The notes under the pieces are model-generated. The model made no database searches and was not told the DNA's origin. It saw only the letters and a program-made list of their open reading frames with translations. The translations under genes were made by a program, and so were the position numbers. Of a stretch of 64,000 nt of DNA, positions 1-11,751 are shown piece after piece (within the stretch, counting starts at the first letter, position 1; each line of letters begins with the position of its first letter). Source of the DNA: Musa acuminata AAA Group (taxonomy: Eukaryota > Streptophyta > Magnoliopsida > Zingiberales > Musaceae); contig NC_088347.1 in the NCBI RefSeq assembly GCF_036884655.1, positions 12,582,001 to 12,646,000 on the forward strand. The letters run 5' to 3'.

Positions 1-2053
1 TGCTGATAATTTCGAAAATAATATTGCATATTTTATGATAAACAAACAAAATGATTTTGATCATGGTTAAGAAGTAATAATGTGTATCATGTTTGATTAA
101 CATTGTTGAATGAAATCACGTTTGATTTAAAGTAATGCATAAAGATGTAATATGAAATGGTTATTAACAATCTTATGCATGTGATTTTAAGTTATCCATG
201 ATCATGAGCTTGTTTGATCTTCTTGACTTAATTTCAAGATCTATAGCAAAAATCATGTTTGAATATATGAAAGTGTTAATTTCATTTTCGGATTCACTTA
301 ACAATTGGTATCCTAACAATCAGATTTTCTCATACACTTATGAAAAATATTTTTCTAAAATGGATTTGATGAAATGATTCCTGCTTATAAATTCCATCTT
401 GAAATATGAATGATAGTGTTTTTTTGCTTACAAAGATTTGTTTCACGTTCATATCTCCTATGATTCATGTGCAGAAAAAGAATCTCTTAAAAAATGCTTT
501 TCCCATCTGATCGAGATTAATGATTTCATGATATTTTATGAATCTCGAAATTAATTTTAATGACTTGATTATGAACTTCAAGTTAATGATTTAATTTGAA
601 TAAGTTTTATCTAAATCATAATCTTGATCTTGCAAAATTGAAGTCACAAATAATATCTCATGGTATTCATGAATTGATACTCACAATATGAAAGCATTGA
701 TATTCATGACTTGAATTGGATTGAAACATTGTATGCTTAATTTAATCATTCTCCTATGTTTCAAAGATTCCTTAAATGCCTTATGTGATGATTGAAAATT
801 AATCTGCTTTATGATGAATTACGAATCATGACTTGATCTATGATATAAATGCCTTGAAATGATTGAAATATTTAACACTTTTATGCTCTACCCCCTATTT
901 TCTTCTTGTTTTCAATGATAAAATGGGGAGAAGTTTTGATCATGCATGGTAGGATATAATTTGACAAAATTGATACCATCATGATATGAAACATTTATGA
1001 TGTACAATTATGCATGCAATACTTGTGCTTTCTAATTATGATGTGATGTATTGCATATCATGATTTAAAATGCTATGAGTGCCAAGTTACACATTTTGAG
1101 AAGAAATTGTTATATTGAAATATTAATGTAATTATGAATGGTGATATGATATCATGCATTTAATACTTCAATTTATGATAATGATGCATGCAATGATAAA
1201 ATATTCATGATGAAAAATTGTCTTGACATTCATAACTTGATTATCCATCATTTGTCATGATTTTGAAATCGTTCTAAAAGGAAAAGAGAACTACAAAACT
1301 GTATTCTCTCTTACTTTTTTACAATGACAAAGGGGGAGATAGCTAGCTTGTACAAGTCAAGAAGATGCAAAAACTTGATTGCGAGCTTGCCTATTTTAAG
1401 AAGCAAAGATTGCTAACTTGCTTATTTCAAGAAGAAAAATTGTCTTCTTGAACATCACTATCTTGAATATCTCAAGAAGCAAAACTTGCAATTTGCACAT
1501 TGTAATAGGAAGCAAGAATCATGAGCTTACACAAGAAATTTATCTTGCATTTGCTTTCGAAATTTTTGCTAGCTTGCATAATATAGAACTTGCTATCTTG
1601 AACATTACCAAAAGTGCTATCTTATATGCTATAAAACTTGCATATCTAAAACTTGATAGCATGAATGTTCTAAGCATGATGTAACATTTGCTAAAACTTC
1701 TAGCTCCAAGATTGCATGATGATAAAACTTGATATTATAATTTTTATGCAAAGAGTTGAACCAATATCACACACAAACACTTGATTGTGATACTTCTCCT
1801 TTTTGTTGATGACAAAGGGGGAGAAGTATGTTGATGAAAGTATGTTGATGACATGACATGTGATGCATAAGTTTATGCATAAGTTCATGTTGACGTGTTG
1901 CAAGTATTCATGATGAATATTGCAATGACTTGAATTCAGTTTGAATTCAAGGTTCTATCAATATGGCATATTGATAGGGGGAGTTTATTTAAACTCCGGG
2001 AGTTAAGCTTAACTCCGTCATCAAGTGGTTGTCATCATCAAAAAGGGGGAGAT
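1..2053 (+). other. SV-A non-coding 3' internal tail
   Basis: There is no credible gene here. The first 1.25 kb is very AT-rich with many ATGAT-type words. From about 1340 to 1735 there is a tract of short repeats built on AGAAGCAAAA and TTGCTAGCTTG. Four polypurine-like sites lie at about 1326-1340, 1811-1825, 1974-1986 and 2041-2053. The short ORFs in this stretch are not conserved as proteins in SV-B or SV-F. Confidence 0.7.
2041..2053 (+). promoter_or_regulatory. Polypurine tract of SV-A
   Basis: AAAAGGGGGAGAT directly abuts the LTR start. This is the standard place for plus-strand priming in reverse transcription. The same sequence with small variation precedes the 3' LTRs of SV-B, C, D, E and F. 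Confidence 0.85.
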
Positions 2054-2909
2054 TGTTGAATCTCGTATTTTGATGATGAAACTACTTGATATATGTTTAT
2101 GATTTAATCTGCGTTTTGAGTGACGCAGGATGCTTCGATCAGGATGAGACAATTAAAGCAGGAACATCATGTTGTGCCGAAGGAACATGTCAGAAGATTG
2201 GACGTCGGGCCGGTGGAACGGTCGACGTATCGACAGAAGGCTTCGGGTCATGGACTCGGGCATCGGGCCAAGAAGAGCGGGTATTGTGCCAAGGATATCG
2301 GAGTTGCGGAGTCGACTGGCCGATTGGGCAATAGGCTGCCGAAGAGGACGATGCGCCGAAGAATCGGACGAAGCGTCGAGAGACCAATGACATGCCGGAC
2401 AACTTGGTTAATTGCTTAGAACTAATTGTCTCGATCGAAGTTTTTGTTTTGTTGTGCAGGATTAACTACGATGAAAGTTAGACAAGCAGCAGGTGTTGCG
2501 CCGGAGTCAAGATCATGATCACGTTGGGAGTTCTAGAGTTCGACGGAAGTTCGGACGGTCGTCGGAGGTTCAGCGAGAACAGATCCGAGAAGTCCAGAAG
2601 CTTGCCAAGCGAAGCTCGTCGGAACTCGCCAAGTGGATCGTCGCAAAGTCCAGGAGTTTGCCGGAAGTCCGCAGAAGCATCACCGAGGGTTCATCGGATG
2701 ATCGACGGAAGTTCGCCGGAAACTCGCCGGAAGAAGCGATTGACGTACCGAAGCAGAGCTGCAGAATTTGTCTTAGATTTAATCGTAGTTAGCACGGTGA
2801 TTAAGTTAGAAATGGGAGGTGATCCCATTAGCTTAATCCTGGGGCAATTGGGCCCCTGATGAACTCAAGTTGGGTCGAATGGTTCAACCCATTCGAACCC
2901 AAGTAGCTG

Positions 2910-3330
2910 TGGGAGGTGCAACCGCCCAGGCAGGGAGGTGCAACCGCCCAGGCTAAGTCTCCCAGCGAGACTGGGCGGTGCAACCGCTCCAGCCAGGAGG
3001 TGCAACCGCCCACGGCTCAGTCTCCAAGTGAGACTGGGCGGTGCAACCTCCTCTGTCAAGAGGTAGCACCGCCAGAGCTCAAGTTTCGAGCTCTGCCGAG
3101 AGGTGCAACCACCGAGCTCGGTCTTCGAGCTCTGGCAGGGTGATGCAACCTCCTTGGACAGGTGATGCATCGCCTGAGCTCGGTCTTCGAGCTCTGGCAG
3201 GAAGGTGCAACCACCCCTGACAGAGAGGTGCACCCGCCTGAGCTCAGTCTTCGAGCTCTATCAGGCGGTGCAACCTCTCCAGTCAAGAGGTGCAACCGCC
3301 TGATCCCGGAATTCCGGGATTTGATGGTTT
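2910..3330 (+). repeat. Array of GGCGGTGCAACCGCC-type palindromes in SV-A U3
   Basis: At least eight copies or near copies of an imperfect palindrome with arms GGCGGT and ACCGCC and a central GCA lie just upstream of the TATA box. They are spaced by sequence of the type CTCAGTCTCCGAGCGAGACT. Similar arrays occur in every Sirevirus LTR of this window, with a different central triplet in each LTR type. Confidence 0.85.
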
Positions 3331-3360
3331 TGAGCTCGAATTTTGAACTGGGTTGGGGCC

Positions 3361-3368
3361 TATAAATA
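3361..3368 (+). promoter_or_regulatory. TATA box of SV-A LTR
   Basis: TATAAATA is followed by CCCC, directly downstream of the palindrome array. It is at the equivalent place in all related LTRs. Transcription from it would run towards the 3' end of MRS2, against that gene. Confidence 0.7.
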
Positions 3369-4252
3369 CCCCACCCATTCAGCACTGAAAAGATACAGAC
3401 CTACACCGAAATCTTGATCTTTTCTGTGATTCTAAGAGCTCAAAAGTGTTGTAAAGCCTTTAAGTCTCCTCCTTCTGTTCTTCAAGTTTTCAGTTGTAAA
3501 GTGAGGAGAGAAAGGTCTGTAAAGGTTGTCTCCTGAGCCTGTCAAAAGGAGAGAAATTGTAAAAGGGCAGTTTGGCCTTCGCCTATTGAAGGAAGGCCAC
3601 TAGTTGACGTCGGCAACCTCGTCGGTGGAGGAAGCCAAAAGTGGAGTAGGTTAAGGCTGACCGAACCACTCTAAATCTCTGGTTTGCGTTTATTTTCGAG
3701 CACTTTATCATTACTGCAAACCTCCTTCATTACTACTGCTCTCTGCGCTTTCACGAACAAGTTCTAAGTGCTGTTCTTCCGAATCTGCATTCAGACGTAA
3801 ATTCGTATTTTCGTACATTACAGTTTACGTTTACGTTTGATTCTGCAGAACTGTCTTCCGTGCTTTTACGAACGAGCTTCTTTGCAGTTTACACTTACAT
3901 TTTGATCCTATTGATAACTGCAAACTGTCCTCTACAATTTTACGAACGAGTTTTAACATTTAGACGTAAAACTGCATTCAGACGTAAATCGGCTTTCCTC
4001 GCCCAATCATCAGAATCTCAGTTCACGTTTACGTCTTGATTTCAACTGCATACTGCCTTCTGCGAGTATACAAACGAGTTTCAAAGTTTAGATGCAATCT
4101 GCGCTTAGACGCAAACTGCACTTAGATACAAACTGAGAATTTGCTTTTGCATCATAATAGTTTTTGAACGAACGCAGCTTTTGGTTTTTAATCGCTGTAA
4201 GATTTCCGCTGCACTAATTCACCCCCCCCTCTTAGTGCTCTCGATCCTAACA

Positions 4253-4573
4253 AATTGTATATCAACCTACAACCAGTCATAATCATGTGTAAATAGTTGC
4301 CGAAAGCCAACTAAGAAGCACAACCATCCATGCCCATTTTGAAAATCATGCCAAAAACACTGTCATGACAAAAGATAATTCTATCGAATAAATTTTTCCT
4401 ATCACTAAGATCTAATATTATTCCAAATATTTCTTTGATTCTCGCAAAAATACTGAATTTCATACATAATGGGACAAGATAATAAAATAATGGCCTATTA
4501 CTTCATTTTTACCGTAATAATGCACAGCATAATGCTTGAGATGAGATTTCACTCTCCGACCGCAATTGACTAC
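4253..4573. other. Spacer and MRS2 3' flank
   Basis: These 321 bases lie between the SV-A LTR and the MRS2 stop codon. They should hold the MRS2 3' UTR and polyadenylation region. I see no repeat or ORF. Confidence 0.5.
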
Positions 4574-7500
4574 TTATAAGGGCATTAATCTTCTATACTT
4601 GAAATAATACAGGAACAAAGAGAAAATGATTACACTGCTTACTCCAGTGATCATTAGCACCCACTGGAATGCTGATGGGGCTTTAAATAAGGCTATCTCA
4701 AAGTTCATGCCAAATATTCCTGCAACAACCCCCAATATGGTAACAACAAACGTCGCTGTCGTTAGTAGCAACTCAAACTGGATCAATTGATTCCGGACAT
4801 TATCCTGAAGGAAAAAGAGATCAAAGTCAGCTGCAAAAGAATAAAATCCGAGAAATTTTACCAAATCAATAATTCAAGGTAACTAAGGCATTTAAGCAAC
4901 AAAACTGACGGATGCTTCCCATGTAAACTATTTATTATCTTGCCATCCCTGATGCTTCAGTTGATACCGTCTAAGTAGTGTGCTTTAGTGTCTTTCAACA
5001 GTGCTTAGTTGATAAACTATTTATTTTGTCAATTAAAATTTATGAGGCCAAAATACTTGAGAACAGTTAATAAGACTTCACACCATGGAAGATACAATTC
5101 CACAACTTGTCTATACCTGATGGTTTGGATCATCACCACTTCCATGGAGTTTACCATACAAATTTACAAAGTCAAAGCATGTTATGACTGAAGAACATAT
5201 ACTAAGCTAACTATCAGTATTAGGATATTTTAGCATTGGAAGATTACAAAATTAGTGCCAAAAAAGCATAACTGCTCTAGGAAATTGCAAGCAGTATCCA
5301 GTACGAAGGACAATAAACTTTGTTCTCACCAAAGTGCTGGATACTGCAGGATCTCTAGATGTCAATTCACTTATGTATCATGATAAAGGCTTCAAGAAAA
5401 CTTGGGAAAATACCTTCCTCGAGGCAAATCCAATGCTGAATATTGCCTACTTACAACTCAGGATAAATGTTTAAGCATCCACAAACTATATCTTCCTCTG
5501 GTAAGTCCTCCTGTGGCAAATCAATTTAGACAACCATCTTTCTTATGTTGTCTTATGACTAGCTAAAAGTCAATTTTATGTGTGATGTTCCAAAACACAT
5601 TATTCAGACTAATCCCTACTGAAGGAGAAAGGAATACCTATTACCACCAAAGTGCCAACCAGATCAATGCAAGTTATTTGAGAAAAAGATGTAATTCTAG
5701 GCTGCAGGTTAAACAGGAAAAATCTATTGGTTTGTTCTCAGATTAGGGAAAGAAGTTGTCAAACAATAAACTTGGTCACTGATGCATTAGATGTTCCTTT
5801 GGCTATTAACTTTGTGAAGTTAGCTCTCAGTGTAATTCATAATTCATAAGGATACCTAGCTTTCTATAGGAAGGACCTAAACCCATACTGATGATGTTGA
5901 CATCAGTCAAAATCAAGATTTTGCTGCACTTACAGTCATCATAGCTTCCATCCTTGTCAGGCAAGTCAAAGTTCTACCTACCAAAATAAACTCTGTACGT
6001 GCATCCTTTACTAGATTAACAGATATTCTTCCATGAAATACCGAAAGCACAGTATTTTTTGAGATACATGCATTTATTGTCGTTTCCATTACTGTAAAGC
6101 AGGTCTGACAGCAAAGAGATTATTAGATTCATATTATCAATGGTTTATCTACAAGAGATTAGATTAATATTTTTCATGAAATGGCAAAGGCACAATGCTA
6201 TTAAAAATACGCATTGCATTAAATCATTCCTGATACGTGTGGCATTAAATCATTCCTGCTACTGCATAGGCAAGTCTTGTGGCAAAAGAATTGTTAGATT
6301 TATATCAATGATGAGTTTTCTCCAAGGCAGGATCTTAAAGTATAAGTCCAACTATATAGACGTAATTTTTATTAAGGTCGCTTTAAGCTGTAGCATAGAA
6401 AATAATGGCATTAGCTTGCAAAAAGATTTCTTTTTCTTCTTTTCCATTTCTATATTTTTGTTGGTGATGGATCAGCATTAATGTTCCATTAACACTAACA
6501 AACTCATACCAGTAATTTATGAAATAGCAGTATAACACAATTAATTGACCTATCAATGTTTCTTACAAACAGAGAAAAGCAACTACTATCTCTGATCACA
6601 AACATTAGGTAAAAGGAGAAATTGGATCAGCATTAATGTTCCATTAACACTAACAAACTCATACCAGTAATTTATGAAATAGCGGTATAACACAATTAAT
6701 AGACCTATCAATGTTTCTTACAAACAGAGAAAAGCAACTACTATCTCTGATCACAAACATTAGGTAAAAGGAGAAATTACCAGCTGGATGTTGATGAAAT
6801 CCTCTGTGTCATCAATATACTCCTTCAGCTGTGCAAGAAACAAAACTCTTCAGATTCTCAAACTCATGATGAGATGATAAATATAGAAAAATTACAGTGC
6901 TTACTGAAGTCAGCTTATTCAGGGTGCTATCAATGACCACAAAGTAAGCCTCTAACAACATTTCCAACTCCTCTATGTTCTCGGTAGTGCTGTCAGAACA
7001 TTTTGTACTCTCAAATCTGCTCCTCGAAAGGCTTAAGGTCTTCTCGAGCTTCCTAGATTCTGGTGGTGAAACAGGTGAAACTGGAGAAGAAACTGATACT
7101 CCATCCCCAGCAGAACTGGACCCATGTAAAGATTGATCACCATCAAGTGATGAATCCATATGCATTTTCTTCTCTGTGAGATACATTTCGGCCATGTCAC
7201 CATCATCATCCATCAATTGCTCAATTTCATCTCTAGCCTACAACAAGTTGGTCAATAAGCAGCAGGGCTGGAAAAGACAACTACATTGATAATTTGTTGG
7301 AATACCTTTTGAACTCTCCGAGTCAAAGCGACAAGCCTGCTTTTTAGGCGACGCACCCGTTCCAAGTTAAGAGTACTGATCTTTGAGGTTAATTCATCTA
7401 ACAAGGGGTATGCCTCTATTTCTAGATCCGAAGCCTAAAAAATGTGTAGATGATTCATTTGTATGCAATTTCATTGCTTAATGTAAGTACCACAATTAAT

Positions 7501-10227
7501 GACATTAGTAAAGTTCCAAAAAAATACAGGAAAAGATAACTAAATATGTACAACAACAGAAAAACCAAATGCAGGACAAAAGAAAGAGAAGGAAAATTAG
7601 AACCAATTCAGATCATGTAAGTGGCCAGACTAGGATGAAGAGATTTTCATACAGTAAGATAATAATAGAAAAGTAGGTCATCAAAACAGTACCTGGTTAA
7701 TGCACAATTTTAGTTCATATAATCTGGAGGAATATCAAAAGCACAAATACCAACTAGTTTAGATGCACTAAACTTCAATAATAAGTACTTTATCTGTGAT
7801 TGATGTTCAGTTGAATAATGAAACCATCTCTAGAGTAAATTGGTAATGAAATTACAAGCATGCTTGAACTGAATGTATCATCATTTTCCAATATGGGTGA
7901 ATCTGTAGATAGAATTGGTCATGGATATCAGTATATTCTGTTTTAGAAGGATGCTATTTCAAAGTGAAGTTACTCAGGTACAGTGATGAGCTAGATATTG
8001 CCTCAAATGGATTTATGTGGTCATATAACTAATAGAGGCTATAGAAACAAGTGGTTCTAACAAAAGAATTGGTTTTCATTCATCTACATATATAGTAGGA
8101 CCAGGTTAAATAGTCATCATTTTTTAGGAAGGAGGACAGGCATGATCAACTTGAGCAGAACTTTTCACTTGAAAGAACAATAATCATGTAGAAAAATGAT
8201 ATAACAGAATATAGAGAAAAACCTCCTAGCATTCATAAAGTTGTCCTCTGTTTCCATATATGGGGAAAAAGTCTGCAAGGAATCCCCACTTTTATCCTTT
8301 TTTCTTATTCTTATTTATTATCTACTTGATTTAGTAACAATAAAATGGAGAGCAACAAGATATGGTGGGAGTTTGTAAGTTGGAACGTCCTAACTGTTAC
8401 AGGGATCGGAAGGAACTTTTGTGTTTTAGTGATATATGTCAACAACGGACCCTTCACATTAGTTTTTGAAATCAAACACAGGGCCTTCAGAATTACAATT
8501 TTGTAACATCAATCATTGATGCAAGCCAAGGGTATCGTTTAATGGTGTAGATTTGATATGAGCAAGATCCTAATTAGTTGATCAGAATTTCCCAATCCTT
8601 GTGCATCTTAGAGAAGATAAAGATAGTAACAAGCACACAGGTTGGATGAGCAAGGATATGCAACTAGTGGGTGTCACTTAACCTTTGAGTTCATCATTTC
8701 CATAATAGAACTTTGTTGTTTAAAATGTTGTCATAAAACATAGTTTTGACAGTGTCATTCAACTCAAAACATAGTTTTGTTCTAATTAATGGATAAAGAA
8801 GACAAGATATAGTTTGTTTGGACTTATTTTATCAATGATATTACTTTTTCTATGAAAGAAATGGAAGGAAGCTCCTACCTAGGAGAATTTACCCAAAAAC
8901 TTTGGAACCACCCACTGCCGAGTTTCAAATGCTGAACTTCTGTGGTTGAACCAAACTTGAGAAAGATAGCACAGTTCACTAGCTAAAGCAAGAGATCTAG
9001 CATTTGTTAGTAGGTATAAGCCTGTGATGGTCCATCAGTCAATTGATCAAATAAGGTGTGCAACACCAGATTCCTCCTTTCTAGCACATACAATTCCATT
9101 ACTTGCTGTGAGAACAAAGAATCTAACACACTCCTCCAGACTGAATCAATATAACTATTTCTTTTAGGTTGTGCATTGAACCCATTCTTTACTTCATGCT
9201 ATCATTTACCACACCCTGGAATTACTTTCCTTCTACAAGTGAATGGTAGATGAAGAAACTTTATATAACAACATTTTAGTGCCATTTTAATATTCTCATG
9301 AGCAATTATTTTTGGTATCGTATAAATGTCACTCTTTACTTGATGCATCATCTACCAGATCTACAAGTGAATGGTTATGAAGAAATCCTCATCAAAACCA
9401 ATTTAATGCCCTAGCAAAGACCGACAAATTCGTTCCCATACGACATCAATTCTGCATCCAGTAACATCAGAAGCTACCTGTCTATCAACTGTAGAGCGAT
9501 CTCAAAAACCTATTCTTAACCACGGTTAGCAATTTTGGGCAGCTCCATATCGTCTCAAAGTCATAGATGTTGAAGCAATGAAAATACAAGATTGAAAGCA
9601 ATAGATTATGGAGATCAAACACCACACAATTCATAGAAGCCCTAGTACTGAATCCAAAACAGAGCAGGACAGAGAAGACCATACCTGAGCGTCCAGGAAG
9701 GTGCAGGCGGCCTCGAGCGCGACCTCGAGGGCTCGAAACTCGAACGGCAGGTAATCAGGCGATGGCGTGCCGCCGTCGAGGGCGTCTCTCGAGCCGGCAG
9801 CGAGGCGGCGCTGCAACTCAACAACGTACTGCAGGACGTAGCCGTCGAAGGAGTTGAGGAGGAGCACCTCGTCGGCGGTGATGATGCATCGGATCTTCTC
9901 GAGGTTGACGACGATCGCCCGCTCCCGGCCGAGGATGGTGGACGGGTAGATGAATACGGGGTCGAGGAGGCGAAGGTCACGGGCGGGGAGGTCGCAGCGC
10001 CGCATCATGGTGAACTTATCGACCTCGATCACCTGCGATCCGCCCGTGGCTGCGTCGACGCGGATCCACGAGCGGAGGCTCTGCCCCCGCTTCTTGAGCT
10101 CGGAAAAGTCGACACCTTGGAAGAGGGGGCGGCAGCAGGGGGGGGACTCGCGGGCGGCTGTCGAGGGGAGCGGGACAGCGGCGACGGAGGGCTTTCGTGG
10201 GAGGAGCCGTTCTCTGAGCTCCGCCAT
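4574..10227 (-). CDS. MRS2: MRS2/CorA-type magnesium transporter (five coding exons)
   Basis: This is a membrane Mg2+ channel of the plant MRS2 (CorA superfamily) family, which works as a multimer. Coding exons on the minus strand are 10227-9685, 7434-7306, 7237-6905, 6828-6781 and 4804-4574, all joined in phase 0 with GT-AG introns of 2250, 68, 76 and 1976 bp. They total 427 codons plus stop, close to the usual size of about 440. Residues 1-181 include SWIRVD, the TMMRRCDLPARDLRLLDP block and VYPSTILGRE-like sequence. A long helical region with RVRRLKSRL follows, then MDDDGDMAEMYLTEKK. The signature GMN is at about 383-385, after the first membrane helix (about 364-383). A second helix (about 398-420) ends in the basic YRRLMPL tail. 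The start MAELRERLLP matches the family. The best fit is the MRS2-1/-5/-10 branch. The first exon is far more GC-rich than the rest. The reading frame looks intact. Confidence 0.94.
6469..6778. repeat. 155-bp tandem duplication in MRS2 intron 4
   Basis: Copies 6469-6623 and 6624-6778 differ at only a few positions. The second copy ends two bases short of the exon-4 splice donor (intron first base 6780), so the donor itself is not duplicated. Confidence 0.92.
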
Positions 10228-10700
10228 TTGGAGGGAGCGGCGAAGAGGAGGGCTGGCGAGACGAGGAAGAACGGGAGCTTTTGTGTCCTTTTTGTTGTCG
10301 TCTGTTAAATTTAATCGTGAGGACGTATTGGGATTGACGTGATGGAGTGGGAGATGCATCAAGAACAGTTGTAACGAACACAGTACACGACTTGGTACGA
10401 CGATGTCGAGGCGCGTAGTAAGATCGCTCCAGGAGTCGTAACTCGATTGAAGGACGTAGCATCGAGTTGCGAAACGAAAAGGAAGTCGTGTCTTGCTTAG
10501 TCAGCAAGGAACGAGTCGGCCTTCGCCACGGCGAGCAGAGTCACGAGGGGAAAGCCTCTCGCCGTCCTTTTTGCTGTTTGGGGGCCCGCTGGTTCACGTC
10601 TGATGACTAGAGGACACGACAGGATGAAAGGGCGCGCATCAAGATGCGAGGATTAGACTGGGCGTCGTCAGAGAAAAAACATCGCGTGGCAAGCCGTCCC
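10228..10700 (-). other. Putative MRS2 5' UTR
   Basis: This lies between the proposed TATA box and the chosen ATG. It contains an upstream ATG at 10362, in frame with MRS2 and without a stop, that would add 45 residues. Another ATG at 10507 opens a different frame that runs past the MRS2 start. The transcript start has not been shown, so either may lie outside the mRNA. Confidence 0.4.
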
Positions 10701-10702
10701 CC

Positions 10703-10912
10703 TATATATACGCTTAGAAGAGTCGGCGTGCAAGAGCTCCGTGATAGGGTTCCGGTAACCTGAGTGCGCATCTAATCGTGAAGGTGGGACCCGCACCGCC
10801 GTCTCCATACCACGTGGTTTCCCATCTCCCCCTATTATATTCTTTCCCGCCAAAGTCGGTGGGTTTTCGGCTGCCTCCTCCTTGACTAGACGTGCACAAT
10901 TTCCCACGTGGG
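10703..10912 (-). promoter_or_regulatory. Putative MRS2 core promoter with two G-boxes
   Basis: A TATATATA stretch at 10703-10710 reads GCGTATATATAGG on the minus strand, a good plant TATA box. Two CACGTG G-box/ABRE cores lie upstream at 10811-10816 and 10905-10910. The second is part of the ten-base palindrome CCCACGTGGG. Such boxes bind bZIP and bHLH factors in plants. Assignment to MRS2 rests on position and orientation. Confidence 0.5.
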
Positions 10913-11699
10913 CTTAACACGCGACGCGAGACGCGAGAGGCCCAACAGCGGCATACATCGCCGCAGCCGCAAAGTCGTCATCGGTTTGAAATATTTTTTA
11001 ACTTTTCGGTAAATTTATCCATCTTTTACCGATTTAGCCCAACAATAAATCAAAATGACTCATCCAATTAATCTCAGAAGCAGATGTTTTTTTTTTTTTT
11101 TTTGGCTTAACCCATCTATACCAATTTCCCACTATCCTTTTTTGAAATATTCATTATTAGATCATTATTTTCAAATGCTTATGATATAAAATTAAACCGG
11201 TATATACTATATATACAATGTACAATATTTCATTGTCTACATGAAATACTATATATAGTAGAATATTATTTTTTTAAATTTTTTTACTATTATGAATAGA
11301 AATATAGATGATCTTAAAGTAAAATATATTAATTTACTAAATAAAATAATAAGATTTCTCCTGAATTTAACACATGTACATAATTATAATATATAATCTA
11401 TAACTAAAATAAAAATATACGAACAAAATATGATAAAAGTTATACATATATAAACGCCCTTAGGTTATTGTCTATATCTACACTAGCATAGGGTCGCACG
11501 TGCTTACTTCCCGACCTAGGGAGAGTACTAGTATCTTTACTTATAAAATAAAATCAATGATAAATAATTACTTAGTAAGTATAAGCCTTTATAGTCTTAT
11601 TTAGGTGAGTATATATCATGCCATGTATATAATATTTTAAGATCATTGACATAAGAAATTTAATGATAAACACTCGCATCTTATAATTTTTTAGCAAAT
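10913..11699. other. AT-rich intergenic spacer
   Basis: No gene is seen. There is a T-run at about 11087-11105 and long AT-rich stretches. No transposon ends were recognised. Confidence 0.5.
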
Positions 11700-11751
11700 T
11701 GTTAGAATTTCCTGAATTCTCTAGGTCCTAAACTAATATAAAGAATATATT
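11700..11751 (+). repeat. Start of an old LTR-like fragment (continues at 18390)
   Basis: TGTTAGAATTTCC looks like a copia LTR start. Without SV-B the sequence runs on to 18390-18531, which carries a TATAAAT word at about 18504. That would fit an LTR U3 plus TATA region. The assignment rests on general appearance only. Confidence 0.35.
11747..11751 (+). repeat. Left target-site duplication of SV-B (ATATT)
   Basis: It is identical to 18385-18389 on the other side of SV-B, the five-base duplication expected of a copia integrase. Confidence 0.93.

Larger units (their letters stand above)
1..4252 (+). mobile_element. SV-A: 3' part of a Sirevirus-type copia LTR retrotransposon
   Basis: The element enters from beyond the left edge. 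Bases 1-2053 are its AT-rich internal tail and 2054-4252 its 3' LTR. The tail resembles the tail of SV-F (33336-36284) closely enough to place SV-A in the same gag-only class, though its gag lies outside the window. A polypurine tract touches the LTR start, and no primer site follows the LTR end, so this is a 3' LTR. The target duplication cannot be checked because the 5' end is missing. The LTR ends 321 bp from the stop codon of MRS2, which is transcribed towards it. Confidence 0.9.
2054..4252 (+). repeat. SV-A 3' LTR
   Basis: The LTR begins TGTTGAATCTCG and ends GATCCTAACA (TG...CA). It is 2199 bp, the longest Sirevirus LTR in the window. U3 holds GTTCGCCGGAAG-type short repeats (about 2515-2760) and a palindrome array (about 2910-3330). 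A TATAAATA box lies at 3361-3368. The region after it is rich in GACGTAAA/TTTACGTTT words, and a C-run precedes the terminal CTCTTAGTGCTC. It is the same LTR type as SV-F. Confidence 0.93.

Noticed and set aside
2865..3385. Long overlapping ORFs through the LTR palindrome array on both strands (also in SV-E and SV-F LTRs)
   Set aside because: The repeats read through in several frames because they contain no stops. The translations are low-complexity and differ between copies.
5009..5191. Small ORFs inside MRS2 introns 1 and 4
   Set aside because: They are short, AT-rich, without family resemblance, and inside clear GT-AG introns.
9950..10342. Open frames of 60-130 codons on the plus strand and in another minus frame over the GC-rich first MRS2 exon
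   Set aside because: They are shadows of the MRS2 exon: high GC content removes stops in all frames, and none has a recognisable family.
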